Source: JAKBCQ01 sp021807585
GTDB taxonomy: Bacteria; Planctomycetota; Planctomycetia; Isosphaerales; Isosphaeraceae
Assembly (NCBI GenBank): GCA_027325115.1
Contig: DAHWFG010000194.1
Span: 1 to 29,405, forward strand
DNA length: 29,405 nt
Reading direction: 5' to 3'
A model generated the notes under the pieces. The model was not told the DNA's origin and did not search any database. It was given only the letters and a program-made list of their open reading frames with translations. Positions 1 to 6,168 of the stretch are shown in pieces (positions within the stretch are counted from its first letter, which is position 1; every line of letters begins with the position of its first letter). The position numbers were made by a program, and so were the translations under genes.

Positions 1-61
1 ATGATAAAATATACAAAAGCAAACGTAACCTTGAATCTCGTGCATCTTTGCATGAACAAAT

Positions 62-76
62 TCCTTTTTAAAAGGA
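62..76. repeat. AT-rich perfect dyad
   Basis: TCCTTTT and AAAAGGA form a perfect 7-bp dyad around one base. It lies 78 bp beyond the stop codon of the leftmost minus-strand gene and has no U-tract, so a terminator role is doubtful. A very similar dyad sits over the ribosome-binding site at 1453-1468. Apart from this dyad I see no gene in the first 153 bases. Confidence 0.35.
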
Positions 77-153
77 CCGATTGAGAATCGATCGCCTGGT
101 ACAATGAAGACCGCTAATCAATGAACGTGATAATGTGTAGAAAACGCTCGAAT

Positions 154-672
154 TTAAAGATCTTTGAGATCGAGCGGCGACGAAAGCGCGTTGAGCGTGG
201 GTCGCGACGCGTCGTCGATTGCTTTCGAGCGAATTGAGGTTTCGTCGGGATCGGGTCGCGGGGCTCTCTCGAGCGCGTTCGACTCGGCGAGGCGGCTGAG
301 CGCGAGATAACTGTCGTCGGATATCTTGACGCGTCGTTCGCCGACGTCGCCGATCGCTGTCGCGTCGGGATTCGCCGATGCGATCGTCGGGGGGGCGGTT
401 TGGAGCGATTCGTCCCGGCTCGGTCGCGATTGGACGGCGCGGCCGAGTCCTCGTTCGCGCATCAATATTCCCCCAGTCACGATCGCGGCAAGTATCGAAC
501 CGACGATCGATCCCTGAATCGCTCGAATCCTCGCCTCGGCTCGACCCGCGGCCCGCCCCGATTCGAAGAGCAACCGATCGCGGTCGATCGCGGTCGCCGC
601 GGGTTTCCAGCGAGACAGGCGATTTTCGATCGAGTTTATTTGTTCTTGTCGATCAGGTTCATTTGAGAACAT
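154..672 (-). CDS. Single-pass membrane protein, possible anti-sigma partner
   Basis: This 172-residue protein has a charged N-terminal part (about residues 1-50), one hydrophobic segment (about 51-71, Gly/Ala/Ile-rich) and a polar, Asp/Arg/Ser-rich C-terminal tail. Its ATG lies inside the 3' end of the sigma factor gene, giving a 37-bp overlap in a different frame, with an AAGAAAGG stretch upstream. Overlap with an ECF sigma gene and a one-helix topology are what is expected of a transmembrane anti-sigma factor, so that role is inferred from context. The zinc-binding HxxxCxxC signature of ZAS-type anti-sigma factors is absent and the protein has no cysteine. I do not recognise a named family. 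It could instead be an unrelated membrane protein co-transcribed with the sigma factor. Confidence 0.7.
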   Translation of the reverse strand: MFSNEPDRQEQINSIENRLSRWKPAATAIDRDRLLFESGRAAGRAEARIRAIQGSIVGSILAAIVTGGILMRERGLGRAVQSRPSRDESLQTAPPTIASANPDATAIGDVGERRVKISDDSYLALSRLAESNALERAPRPDPDETSIRSKAIDDASRPTLNALSSPLDLKDL

Positions 673-1142
673 TTTGGTTCGAGCCTTTCTTGAAGTATGG
701 CGAGGCCTTCGAGGTATCGGCGGCGGGCTGTCGCGAGCGAAGCCCCCGTGATTTGCGCGATTTCGTCGAACGTCAATCCTCCCCAGATTCTCGCAATGAC
801 GATCTCGCGGAGATCGGGATCGAGTTCGTTAAGGAATTTGGTCGCGGTTTGGGCGTCGATTGAATCGTCTGTTGAATCGAACCAGGCCTCGCGATTTGAC
901 GCGTATCGTTCGCGTTTGAGCCTTCGATTCGCCCGCCGAGCCGCGTCGACGGCGCCGTTCCTCACGACCTTGTAGAGCCACGCGACGACGTTCTCAGGGG
1001 GGTTGTGGAGGCGAGCGAGTTTGACGAACGCGTCTTGAACGACGTCGTCGGGATTCGGCAGCCGCCGGCGCGCGAAGAGGACGAGCGCCTCGGCGTGTTC
1101 GTCGAACAGTCGTCCCACGATCTCGGGTCGAATCTTGGCCAT
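636..1142 (-). CDS. ECF-type RNA polymerase sigma factor
   Basis: This 168-residue protein has the two-domain layout of extracytoplasmic-function sigma-70 factors. Region 2 spans roughly residues 8-75, with DDVVQDAFVKLAR and the -10-recognition part NVVAWLYKVVRNGAVDAARR. Region 4 spans roughly 105-160, with the helix-turn-helix LTFDEIAQITGASLATARRR. There is no C-terminal extension. It would direct RNA polymerase to a small regulon, usually in answer to an envelope or stress signal. The downstream gene overlaps its 3' end and encodes a one-helix membrane protein, the usual position of an anti-sigma factor. The ATG is preceded by GAGGG directly against the start and by AAAAGG further up. The ECF subgroup and signal cannot be told from the sequence. 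Confidence 0.92.
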   Translation of the reverse strand: MAKIRPEIVGRLFDEHAEALVLFARRRLPNPDDVVQDAFVKLARLHNPPENVVAWLYKVVRNGAVDAARRANRRLKRERYASNREAWFDSTDDSIDAQTATKFLNELDPDLREIVIARIWGGLTFDEIAQITGASLATARRRYLEGLAILQERLEPKCSQMNLIDKNK

Positions 1143-1476
1143 CCCTCGCTTCGCCTTTTCACGTCGATATCGGTTTTCGCCGCGACTTCGATCCTTCCTA
1201 CCATGAGACGCCGCCCAGGGGGAGATTTTTCAGGAAGTTACCAAATCGACTCGAATGGAATCGTCTCAGAATTGATCCTCCGATCGTCGTGGTCGAATCG
1301 ATCCAGTCGAACGTGTAACGATCTCGCGATGACACGCCTATAAAAAGTGGACGGACGACGCATCGATCTCACAAATCGGCTCAATCGAAACCTTTTTGAT
1401 GCGATCTCGATCGCGTCAATGTCCACGTGTCGACAATTCTTCCAAGTTACGCATCCTTATTTAAGGATATTTGCAT
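1143..1476. other. Intergenic region between divergent genes
   Basis: This 334-bp region separates the divergent sigma factor gene and the first small exported-protein gene, so it must hold promoters for both. GGAAGTT at 1233-1239 resembles an ECF -35 element, but no -10 element lies at a usual distance. No convincing open frame or RNA gene is visible. Confidence 0.5.
1453..1468 (+). promoter_or_regulatory. Hairpin covering the ribosome-binding site of the 1477 gene
   Basis: ATCCTTATTTAAGGAT is a perfect dyad (7-bp arms around TT, or a 6-bp stem with an ATTT loop). The right arm contains the only Shine-Dalgarno-like sequence, AAGGAT, nine bases before the ATG at 1477. In RNA the ribosome-binding site would pair with the left arm. 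The stem is short and AU-rich, so it would be marginally stable, as in simple RNA thermometers, but it could equally be a DNA operator or chance. Confidence 0.4.
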
Positions 1477-1716
1477 ATGAAATCGTTCCGTATTCTTCTC
1501 GTCGCCTTCGTATGCCTCGCGGGGATCGGTTCCGCGGACTACGTAACCTCGGGCGCGGAATCCCGGCAGGGATATTGCGCGGTCTGCCAAGATCAGCACG
1601 GATTTATGTCGGGTTGGACCGGCCCGACCAGAAATTCCGAGGTTGAGGCTCAAGCGGACGCTTCGGCTCATCGCGCCGCGTACCCGACGCACACCCCGTT
1701 CGTCATCCCGTTCTAA
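1477..1716 (+). CDS. Small exported protein with CxxC, paralogue A
   Basis: This 79-residue protein begins with a short positively charged stretch and a hydrophobic core (MKSFRILLVAFVCLAGIGSA), a typical signal peptide, leaving a mature protein of about 55-60 residues. The mature part holds CAVC followed by QDQHGFMSGWTGPTR, then EAQADASAHRAAYPTHTPF. It aligns with the protein encoded at 2025-2267: both carry HG, GW-x-GP-x-R, an acidic/Ala stretch, HR and P-x-H in the same order. I chose ATG 1477 over TTG 1471 because AAGGAT is nine bases upstream of the ATG but only three from the TTG. Function is unknown. The conserved His, Trp and Cys could bind a metal or form a disulfide, but nothing proves this. 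Confidence 0.75.
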   Translation: MKSFRILLVAFVCLAGIGSADYVTSGAESRQGYCAVCQDQHGFMSGWTGPTRNSEVEAQADASAHRAAYPTHTPFVIPF

Positions 1717-2024
1717 CGATCCCGGTCGTTTCATGAACTGCGCATATCTGCGGGTTTCCGGAAGGAATCGGAAGCCTGATTTGAGCGTAACCGCTCGATA
1801 CAAACGAGTGATTGATATTTATGATGATTTAATATCATTCGCTTCGATTTCGCTCGAATCATCACTGTAACGTTTAGCCGCTTAAGCGCCTATCAACTGA
1901 CGGGTCGAAGACGCGACGCGTCGATTATCTCGCGCGATTTTCCAGTGTGTTCGCGGTCGACGTGTTTCGTTTCGCCCGATGAGCGTTAGACCTTACTTCT
2001 TTCCCACGACCGAAAGGACGTCTC
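1717..2024. other. Intergenic region between the two paralogous small genes
   Basis: I see no gene in these 308 bp. An AT-rich patch around 1805-1850 could carry a promoter for the downstream gene, but no clear -35/-10 pair stands out. A short CG-rich palindrome (GACGCGTC) occurs near 1915. Confidence 0.45.
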
Positions 2025-2267
2025 ATGCGTAAGATCCAAATGGCCGGCGTGATTCTGTTGGTTCTTTGCTTTCTCACCGTCGCCGGTATGATTTCGTTTG
2101 CGAACGCGGCGCGGCCGTATTACACCGCGTTCTGCGACGGACGTCACGGATTGACGCTCGGTTGGATCGGCCCCGAACGCTTCAATTACGGCGAGGCGCT
2201 GACCGATGCGCAAGTCCATCGTCGCCATTTCCCCGATCACAACGTCGACGTGTTCAGTCACGATTAA
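2025..2267 (+). CDS. Small exported protein, paralogue B
   Basis: This 80-residue protein has a signal peptide (basic MRKIQ, then a hydrophobic run ending in FANAA) and a mature part of about 50 residues. The mature part has YYTAFCDGRHGLTLGWIGPER, then EALTDAQVHRRHFPDHNVDVF. The order HG, GW-x-GP-x-R, EA-x-x-D, HR, P-x-H, F matches paralogue A at 1477-1716, so the pair arose by duplication and then diverged. Only one cysteine is left here, so the CxxC of paralogue A is not the conserved core. The ATG is preceded by AAAGGA at 2013-2018. A stem-loop follows the gene at 2301-2336. I know no function for this family. Confidence 0.78.
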   Translation: MRKIQMAGVILLVLCFLTVAGMISFANAARPYYTAFCDGRHGLTLGWIGPERFNYGEALTDAQVHRRHFPDHNVDVFSHD

Positions 2268-2300
2268 ACCACGTGCGATAAGAAGTCTCGTCGAAATAAT

Positions 2301-2340
2301 CCGAACGGCGACGAACGCGATTCGAGCGCCGTTCGGTTTC
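2301..2340 (+). terminator. Candidate intrinsic terminator
   Basis: CCGAACGGCG (2301-2310) and CGCCGTTCGG (2327-2336) form a perfect 10-bp stem with a 16-base loop, followed by TTTC. It lies 33 bp after the stop codon of paralogue B. The T-tract is short, so termination may be partial. Confidence 0.55.
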
Positions 2341-2345
2341 GTCGA

Positions 2346-2375
2346 TTGGTCCTGTTTCAAAAATACATATATAAT
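2346..2375 (+). promoter_or_regulatory. Candidate sigma-70-like promoter for the 2485 gene
   Basis: A consensus -10 TATAAT lies at 2370-2375 in an AT-rich stretch, with a weak -35 TTGGTC at 2346-2351 (18-bp spacer). It sits between the preceding terminator and the small gene at 2485, implying a leader of about 100 bases. Confidence 0.35.
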
Positions 2376-2484
2376 GATTATTAGTAACATACTCGATATT
2401 TTCCGTCTATAAGTTATCGGCCGGCCGGGTTTCGGTTTCGATTCGAGCCGGCTCGGCGGTTGAATATTCACAAAGGAGATTTTT

Positions 2485-2727
2485 ATGTCGATGGTAATGG
2501 ATCGCGATACGCGAACGATCCGCGAATTGTCGTCGGGTCGACGGATCCTCGGACGGCTTTGGGACGAGGCGTTGCGAACGATCGAGAATGATCGAGCTTC
2601 GTTGCAACGTCGTCCTCGGTCGGGAGGACGATCGAATTCAAACGGGATCGGATCGAAATCGAGTTCGAGATCGAGCGGCGAACGATCGGAAATCCGACCG
2701 ACGCGCGTTCATTACGTCTTCGATTAA
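2485..2727 (+). CDS. Small Arg/Ser-rich basic protein of unknown function
   Basis: This 80-residue protein has no signal peptide or membrane segment. Residues 1-45 look helical and amphipathic (RTIRELSSGRRILGRLWDEA). Residues 46-75 are a disordered Arg/Ser/Gly-rich stretch, and the end is VHYVFD. Three features support a real gene despite its size: an AAAGGAG ribosome-binding site at 2472-2478, six bases before the ATG; an upstream TATAAT; and a strong terminator 27 bp after the stop. The high Arg content suggests nucleic-acid or phosphate binding, but this is inference and I recognise no family. A second ATG three codons in could also serve as start. Confidence 0.7.
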   Translation: MSMVMDRDTRTIRELSSGRRILGRLWDEALRTIENDRASLQRRPRSGGRSNSNGIGSKSSSRSSGERSEIRPTRVHYVFD

Positions 2728-2754
2728 ATGAATGATTGATCGTCTGATCGATCG

Positions 2755-2790
2755 CGCGGGCGGGATCGTTCGATCTCGCCCGCGTTTGTT
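2755..2790 (+). terminator. Strong intrinsic terminator
   Basis: A 14-bp stem (2755-2768 with 2771-2784, one G-U pair) with a tight loop is followed by TTTGTTTATG. It lies directly after the 2485-2727 gene and is a textbook rho-independent terminator. Confidence 0.82.
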
Positions 2791-2800
2791 TATGTGAATA

Positions 2801-3118
2801 GCCGGCTCGGTCGGCGCCTCGCCCTCCCGGAAAACCCTTCATCGGCAGGTGATCTTCAGGGAGGGCCAACCGCCGTGTGAGCCTTCTTGTATATGTTGAA
2901 TTTGATGAACGCCGGCTCGGTCGGCGCCTCGCCCTCCCGGAAAGCACGCCGCTGCCGGTGATCTGAAGGGAGGGCGAACCGCCGTGTGAGCCCATTTCAA
3001 CGAATTGATTTTCACAAACGCCGGCTCGGACGGCGCCTCGCCCTCCCGGAGATATGTTCTCACGACCCAAACCAAACCTGAGGACGACACGGGGGCGGTG
3101 GGGGGTAACCGCCGAGAG
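2801..3118. repeat. REP-like palindrome array, three units
   Basis: Three copies of a GC-rich unit start at 2804, 2914 and 3023, a spacing of 109-110 bp. In units 1 and 2, a 25-base left arm (2804-2828; 2914-2938) is matched by a 25-base inverted right arm (2859-2883; 2968-2992). The arms share 20 of 25 positions in unit 2, giving helices of 5, 5 and 10 bp separated by small symmetric internal loops, with a 29-30-base apical loop. The core pair is GCCCTCCC/GGGAGGGC. Unit 3 keeps its left arm (3023-3047) but its right arm is degenerate (about 3098-3118). The units are intergenic and follow a terminator, as expected of REP/BIME-type elements. Apparent open frames through them are artefacts of their base composition. 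Confidence 0.8.
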
Positions 3119-3811
3119 TCGATCGATCGGTAGGTAAATCGTGAAGTTCCGAATCACGTCGATCGGTCTAAAACTTATACGATTACGACCGCGCGATCGG
3201 ATTGCAAGACGCGTTTTCCGGTGTTGTCGATTTTTTGGGAGGGGCTTTCCGGAAGATTGAAAGGCTTGTTTTTCATGTGTTTTTTTGTGATAAAGCGATA
3301 GGGTTTTCGTATATCATAAAACGATCGTCTTTAACTCTTTGGTTATTAGAATCATCGTTGGAGGGTGATCGGCGGCTCCGACCGGATCTCGATCGGGAAT
3401 GAGATACGACTTTGATCCGGAACGAATTCCGCCGATCGACGTGCTTGGTTCTACTTCTGTAACTCCGGAACAGACCGGTCGATGTTCGATCTCGAATCAT
3501 CGGTCGTCAAACGAATGTCCCCTCCAATCGGGAAAGCCGGGCTGAATTTCAGATTGGCGAATCACTCGACGTCGATCCCACGACGGCTTCGATCATGACA
3601 CGCGAAACGGCGGCGATTGCATCCCCCGCGCCGGTCCATACCCCGCTCCAAGGTGGCCGGCCGGAACGCGATCGGTTACAAATGACGTTGTCGATCGCTC
3701 TGCGAAGACCGACTTGAATCGTCTCGGCCGAGAGGGATCTGAATTCGATCGTCGGCGAAACGATTCCCCAAGCTTCGATGAACCTCCTGAAATGAGGATC
3801 TGCAAATACCT
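3119..3811. other. Gene-poor intergenic stretch
   Basis: About 690 bp without a convincing gene. Short frames exist on both strands but none has a ribosome-binding site, coding-like codon use or a recognisable domain. The part at 3225-3350 is markedly AT-rich with T-tracts (for example a run of seven T near 3283), which could be a promoter-rich or nucleoid-protein-bound segment. The last part must carry the promoter of the gene at 3812. Confidence 0.45.
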
Positions 3812-5971
3812 ATGTTTCATAATCCATCTCAATCGACCGACTCGACGCCCCCCGAGCGTGCGAAATCGACGCTTGGCCGCCGGCTTCGCCGCGCGGTCGT
3901 CGGTGTGGCGGCTTTGTTGATCGCCTCGATCGTGTTCTTGCCCCAATTGTTAAGCACCCTCGCCGCTCGAAATTGGTTGCTCATTCAGGCCCGTCCGATC
4001 TTCGCTCCGGGAAAGCTCGAGGTCGGTCGGTTTCATTTTTCTTGGTTTCAGCCCACGAGGCTCGACCGAATCGTGGTGCGCGACGAACAGGGCGAAGCCG
4101 TCGTCGTTTCGGATCAAGGATCGCTTAGCCTCAGCCTGGGGGGAATTCTCTTCGATCGGTCGGCGCCGGCGACGCTCACGCTGCCGCACGCGAAGTTCGA
4201 TCTCGATCGCCGCGCCGACGGCTCGGTCGACATCATGGACGCGATCCATCCGATCCACAACACGAGGAGCCTGACGATCAAGATCGACCGCGGAACGCTC
4301 AGCCTGCGGGCGTCGCAGCTTCCCAGGCCGATCGTCGCGCCCCGCTTCGATCTCACCATCGAAATTCAAAAATATCCCGGTCCCATAAAGTTATCCGACA
4401 TGTTCCTTGCCGAATCAAACGAGATCGACGCTCCGTATTTGCGGCTTCAGGGGAATTTGAGCCGCGAGCTGATCGCGTTCGACGCGCCTCCCGACCTCAA
4501 TTTGAACGTACAGGCCGAGCGGTGGCCGATCGCGATTTCGACGACGGGGGGCGAGCGATCGTGCGTGGTGCGAGGCGACGGCGCGGTCGAGCGACAGCGC
4601 GGTAATTGGCGGTCGATGGCGAAGATCGCGCTCATCAAACTCGACGCTCCGCCAATTCGTGTCGACGTCTCGGAAAACCCCGTTACAATCGCCTACGAAA
4701 CCGAGTTCGATCGAAAAACCGACGTTCTTAAGATCAAACGCATCGAGTTATTTGATCATCGTTTGAACGGACGAGCCGCGGGGACGATCGCGGCGGTCTC
4801 CACCAAACCGACCGTCGATCTCGACGGCAAAATCGAAATCGATTGGAACCTGATCAACAAAGAATATATTCAAACAAGAGATCCGGATGCGTTCGTCGCG
4901 GGGGGGGACGCGACGTTTCGGGTGAAGGGACCGATCTCGAACGACGCCGCGGGGCTTGAGGGAGAGGCGCGAATCGCGATCGCATCGGCGAAATTTCACG
5001 GCATCAGGCTGGGGTCGACCGAGATCGCGGCGCGAAGGACCGTCGACGGTTCGTTCCGGATCGATCCCGTTCACGCCAAGCTCAACGACGGCGATCTTAC
5101 ACTTATTCCGATGATTGAGAACGTGAGCGAAGCCGGCGATGAAGGCTTTGCGCTCGTATTTGACGAACGTACGGGATTGAAAGACGCGGTCGTCGACGAC
5201 GAGGTTTCGCGGCGTGTCGTGGCGTTCGCGGCGCCGATGCTCGCCGAGGCGACGCGGGTGCACGGCAAGGTTTCGGCGGACGTGACGCGGGCTCGCGTTC
5301 CGCTCACCCATCCCGAGAATCAACCTCCCGCGCGATTCGAGGGGCGCGTTCAATTCAACGACGTCGAGTTTGTCCCCGGCCCGGTGATGGAACAGGTGTA
5401 TCAGGTCGTCGGCATCGACCGACCGCCGATCCTCAAGCTCGAGGATCCCGTCACGCTCGATATCAGCGAAAAACGGATCGCGCAATCGGGGCTGGCGATT
5501 CCGATCGGCAAGCGGAATAAGATCGAGTTCGCGGGCTGGGTCGATTTCGACCGCAACCTGGCGCTCGATACGTCGATCCCGATCATCCCCAGGCTCGGCG
5601 ACAACCCCGCGGCGTTCGTCAATCAGATGGCGAGCGTCTCCAAGCTCAAACTGCCGATTCGAGGAACGCTCGACAAACCTAAGATCGACGGCGACGCGCT
5701 CAAATCGAACCTCAAAAGCATGGGTATAAATATGCTCACGCAGGGAGGTTTGATGGGTATTGCGAATTTGATCGATCAATTGGCGAAGCCGCGCGATCCT
5801 TCGAAGCCCGCTCCGCCTCCGGCGCCGCGGCTCACCCCCGAGGAGCGCCGCGAGTTGCGTGAGGAACGTCGCGCCGAGCGGCTGGAACGACGCGAGCGGA
5901 ATCGGATCGAACGCATGCAACGCAAGATCGAACGCGACGGATTCGCTCCGATCCCGCCCCCTCGATCTTGA
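3812..5971 (+). CDS. AsmA/DUF748-like inner-membrane-anchored envelope protein
   Basis: This 719-residue protein has one N-terminal membrane anchor (about residues 27-50), then a long beta-rich region of repeated short strands, and ends in a highly charged Arg/Glu helix (about 665-710) after a Pro-rich linker. The stretch after the anchor (LEVGRFHFSWFQPTRLDRIVVRD) and the later LDKPKIDGDALKSN motif are typical of AsmA-like proteins, whose beta-groove folds are thought to move or contact lipids between the two membranes. The placement is by pattern, so the family call is moderate. GAGGA lies 13 bases before the ATG, a little far. The basic C-terminal tail is unusual and could bind RNA, phospholipid or cell-envelope polymer. 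The next gene starts 197 bp downstream, with a 14-bp palindrome (AAACCGGCCGGTTT, 6009-6022) in between. Confidence 0.75.
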   Translation: MFHNPSQSTDSTPPERAKSTLGRRLRRAVVGVAALLIASIVFLPQLLSTLAARNWLLIQARPIFAPGKLEVGRFHFSWFQPTRLDRIVVRDEQGEAVVVSDQGSLSLSLGGILFDRSAPATLTLPHAKFDLDRRADGSVDIMDAIHPIHNTRSLTIKIDRGTLSLRASQLPRPIVAPRFDLTIEIQKYPGPIKLSDMFLAESNEIDAPYLRLQGNLSRELIAFDAPPDLNLNVQAERWPIAISTTGGERSCVVRGDGAVERQRGNWRSMAKIALIKLDAPPIRVDVSENPVTIAYETEFDRKTDVLKIKRIELFDHRLNGRAAGTIAAVSTKPTVDLDGKIEIDWNLINKEYIQTRDPDAFVAGGDATFRVKGPISNDAAGLEGEARIAIASAKFHGIRLGSTEIAARRTVDGSFRIDPVHAKLNDGDLTLIPMIENVSEAGDEGFALVFDERTGLKDAVVDDEVSRRVVAFAAPMLAEATRVHGKVSADVTRARVPLTHPENQPPARFEGRVQFNDVEFVPGPVMEQVYQVVGIDRPPILKLEDPVTLDISEKRIAQSGLAIPIGKRNKIEFAGWVDFDRNLALDTSIPIIPRLGDNPAAFVNQMASVSKLKLPIRGTLDKPKIDGDALKSNLKSMGINMLTQGGLMGIANLIDQLAKPRDPSKPAPPPAPRLTPEERRELREERRAERLERRERNRIERMQRKIERDGFAPIPPPRS

Positions 5972-6168
5972 TTGCTCGGTTGACGAAAGGTACAACAATT
6001 TTTGTGCGAAACCGGCCGGTTTGATTCGACGACGCGTGCGCCGGCCGAACTCGCGATCGAGCCCTCCACGAATCGGAAACCGAATCGTATCGACCGCTCG
6101 GGTTCCGATCCGAACCAGCGACGCCCGCCGACCCGACCGACCGACGAATTCCAAGGGTTGCTTACGCT

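Noticed and set aside
1233..1268. ECF autoregulatory promoter (GGAAGTT ... CGTCT)
   Set aside because: The spacing between the two parts is about 22 bp, longer than the usual 15-17, and the orientation is away from the sigma gene.
2755..3118. CRISPR array
   Set aside because: The regular ~110-bp spacing first suggested one, but the repeats are long imperfect palindromes, the intervening sequence is itself part of the hairpin, and there are only three units and no cas genes.
2483..3157. 224-codon minus-strand frame across the small gene and the REP-like array
   Set aside because: Its Gly/Arg repeats such as PGGRGADRAG are translations of the palindromic repeats, and it lies opposite a better supported gene with its own signals.
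3202..3402. 66-codon plus-strand frame in the long gap
   Set aside because: Starts at TTG without a ribosome-binding site and has no homologue I recognise; AT-rich tracts explain its Phe/Leu content.
4748..6154. 468-codon open frame on the minus strand, opposite the AsmA-like gene
   Set aside because: It is Arg/Asp-rich with no domain, has no ribosome-binding site, and mirrors the codon pattern of the plus-strand gene; typical false frame in GC-rich, CGATCG-rich DNA.
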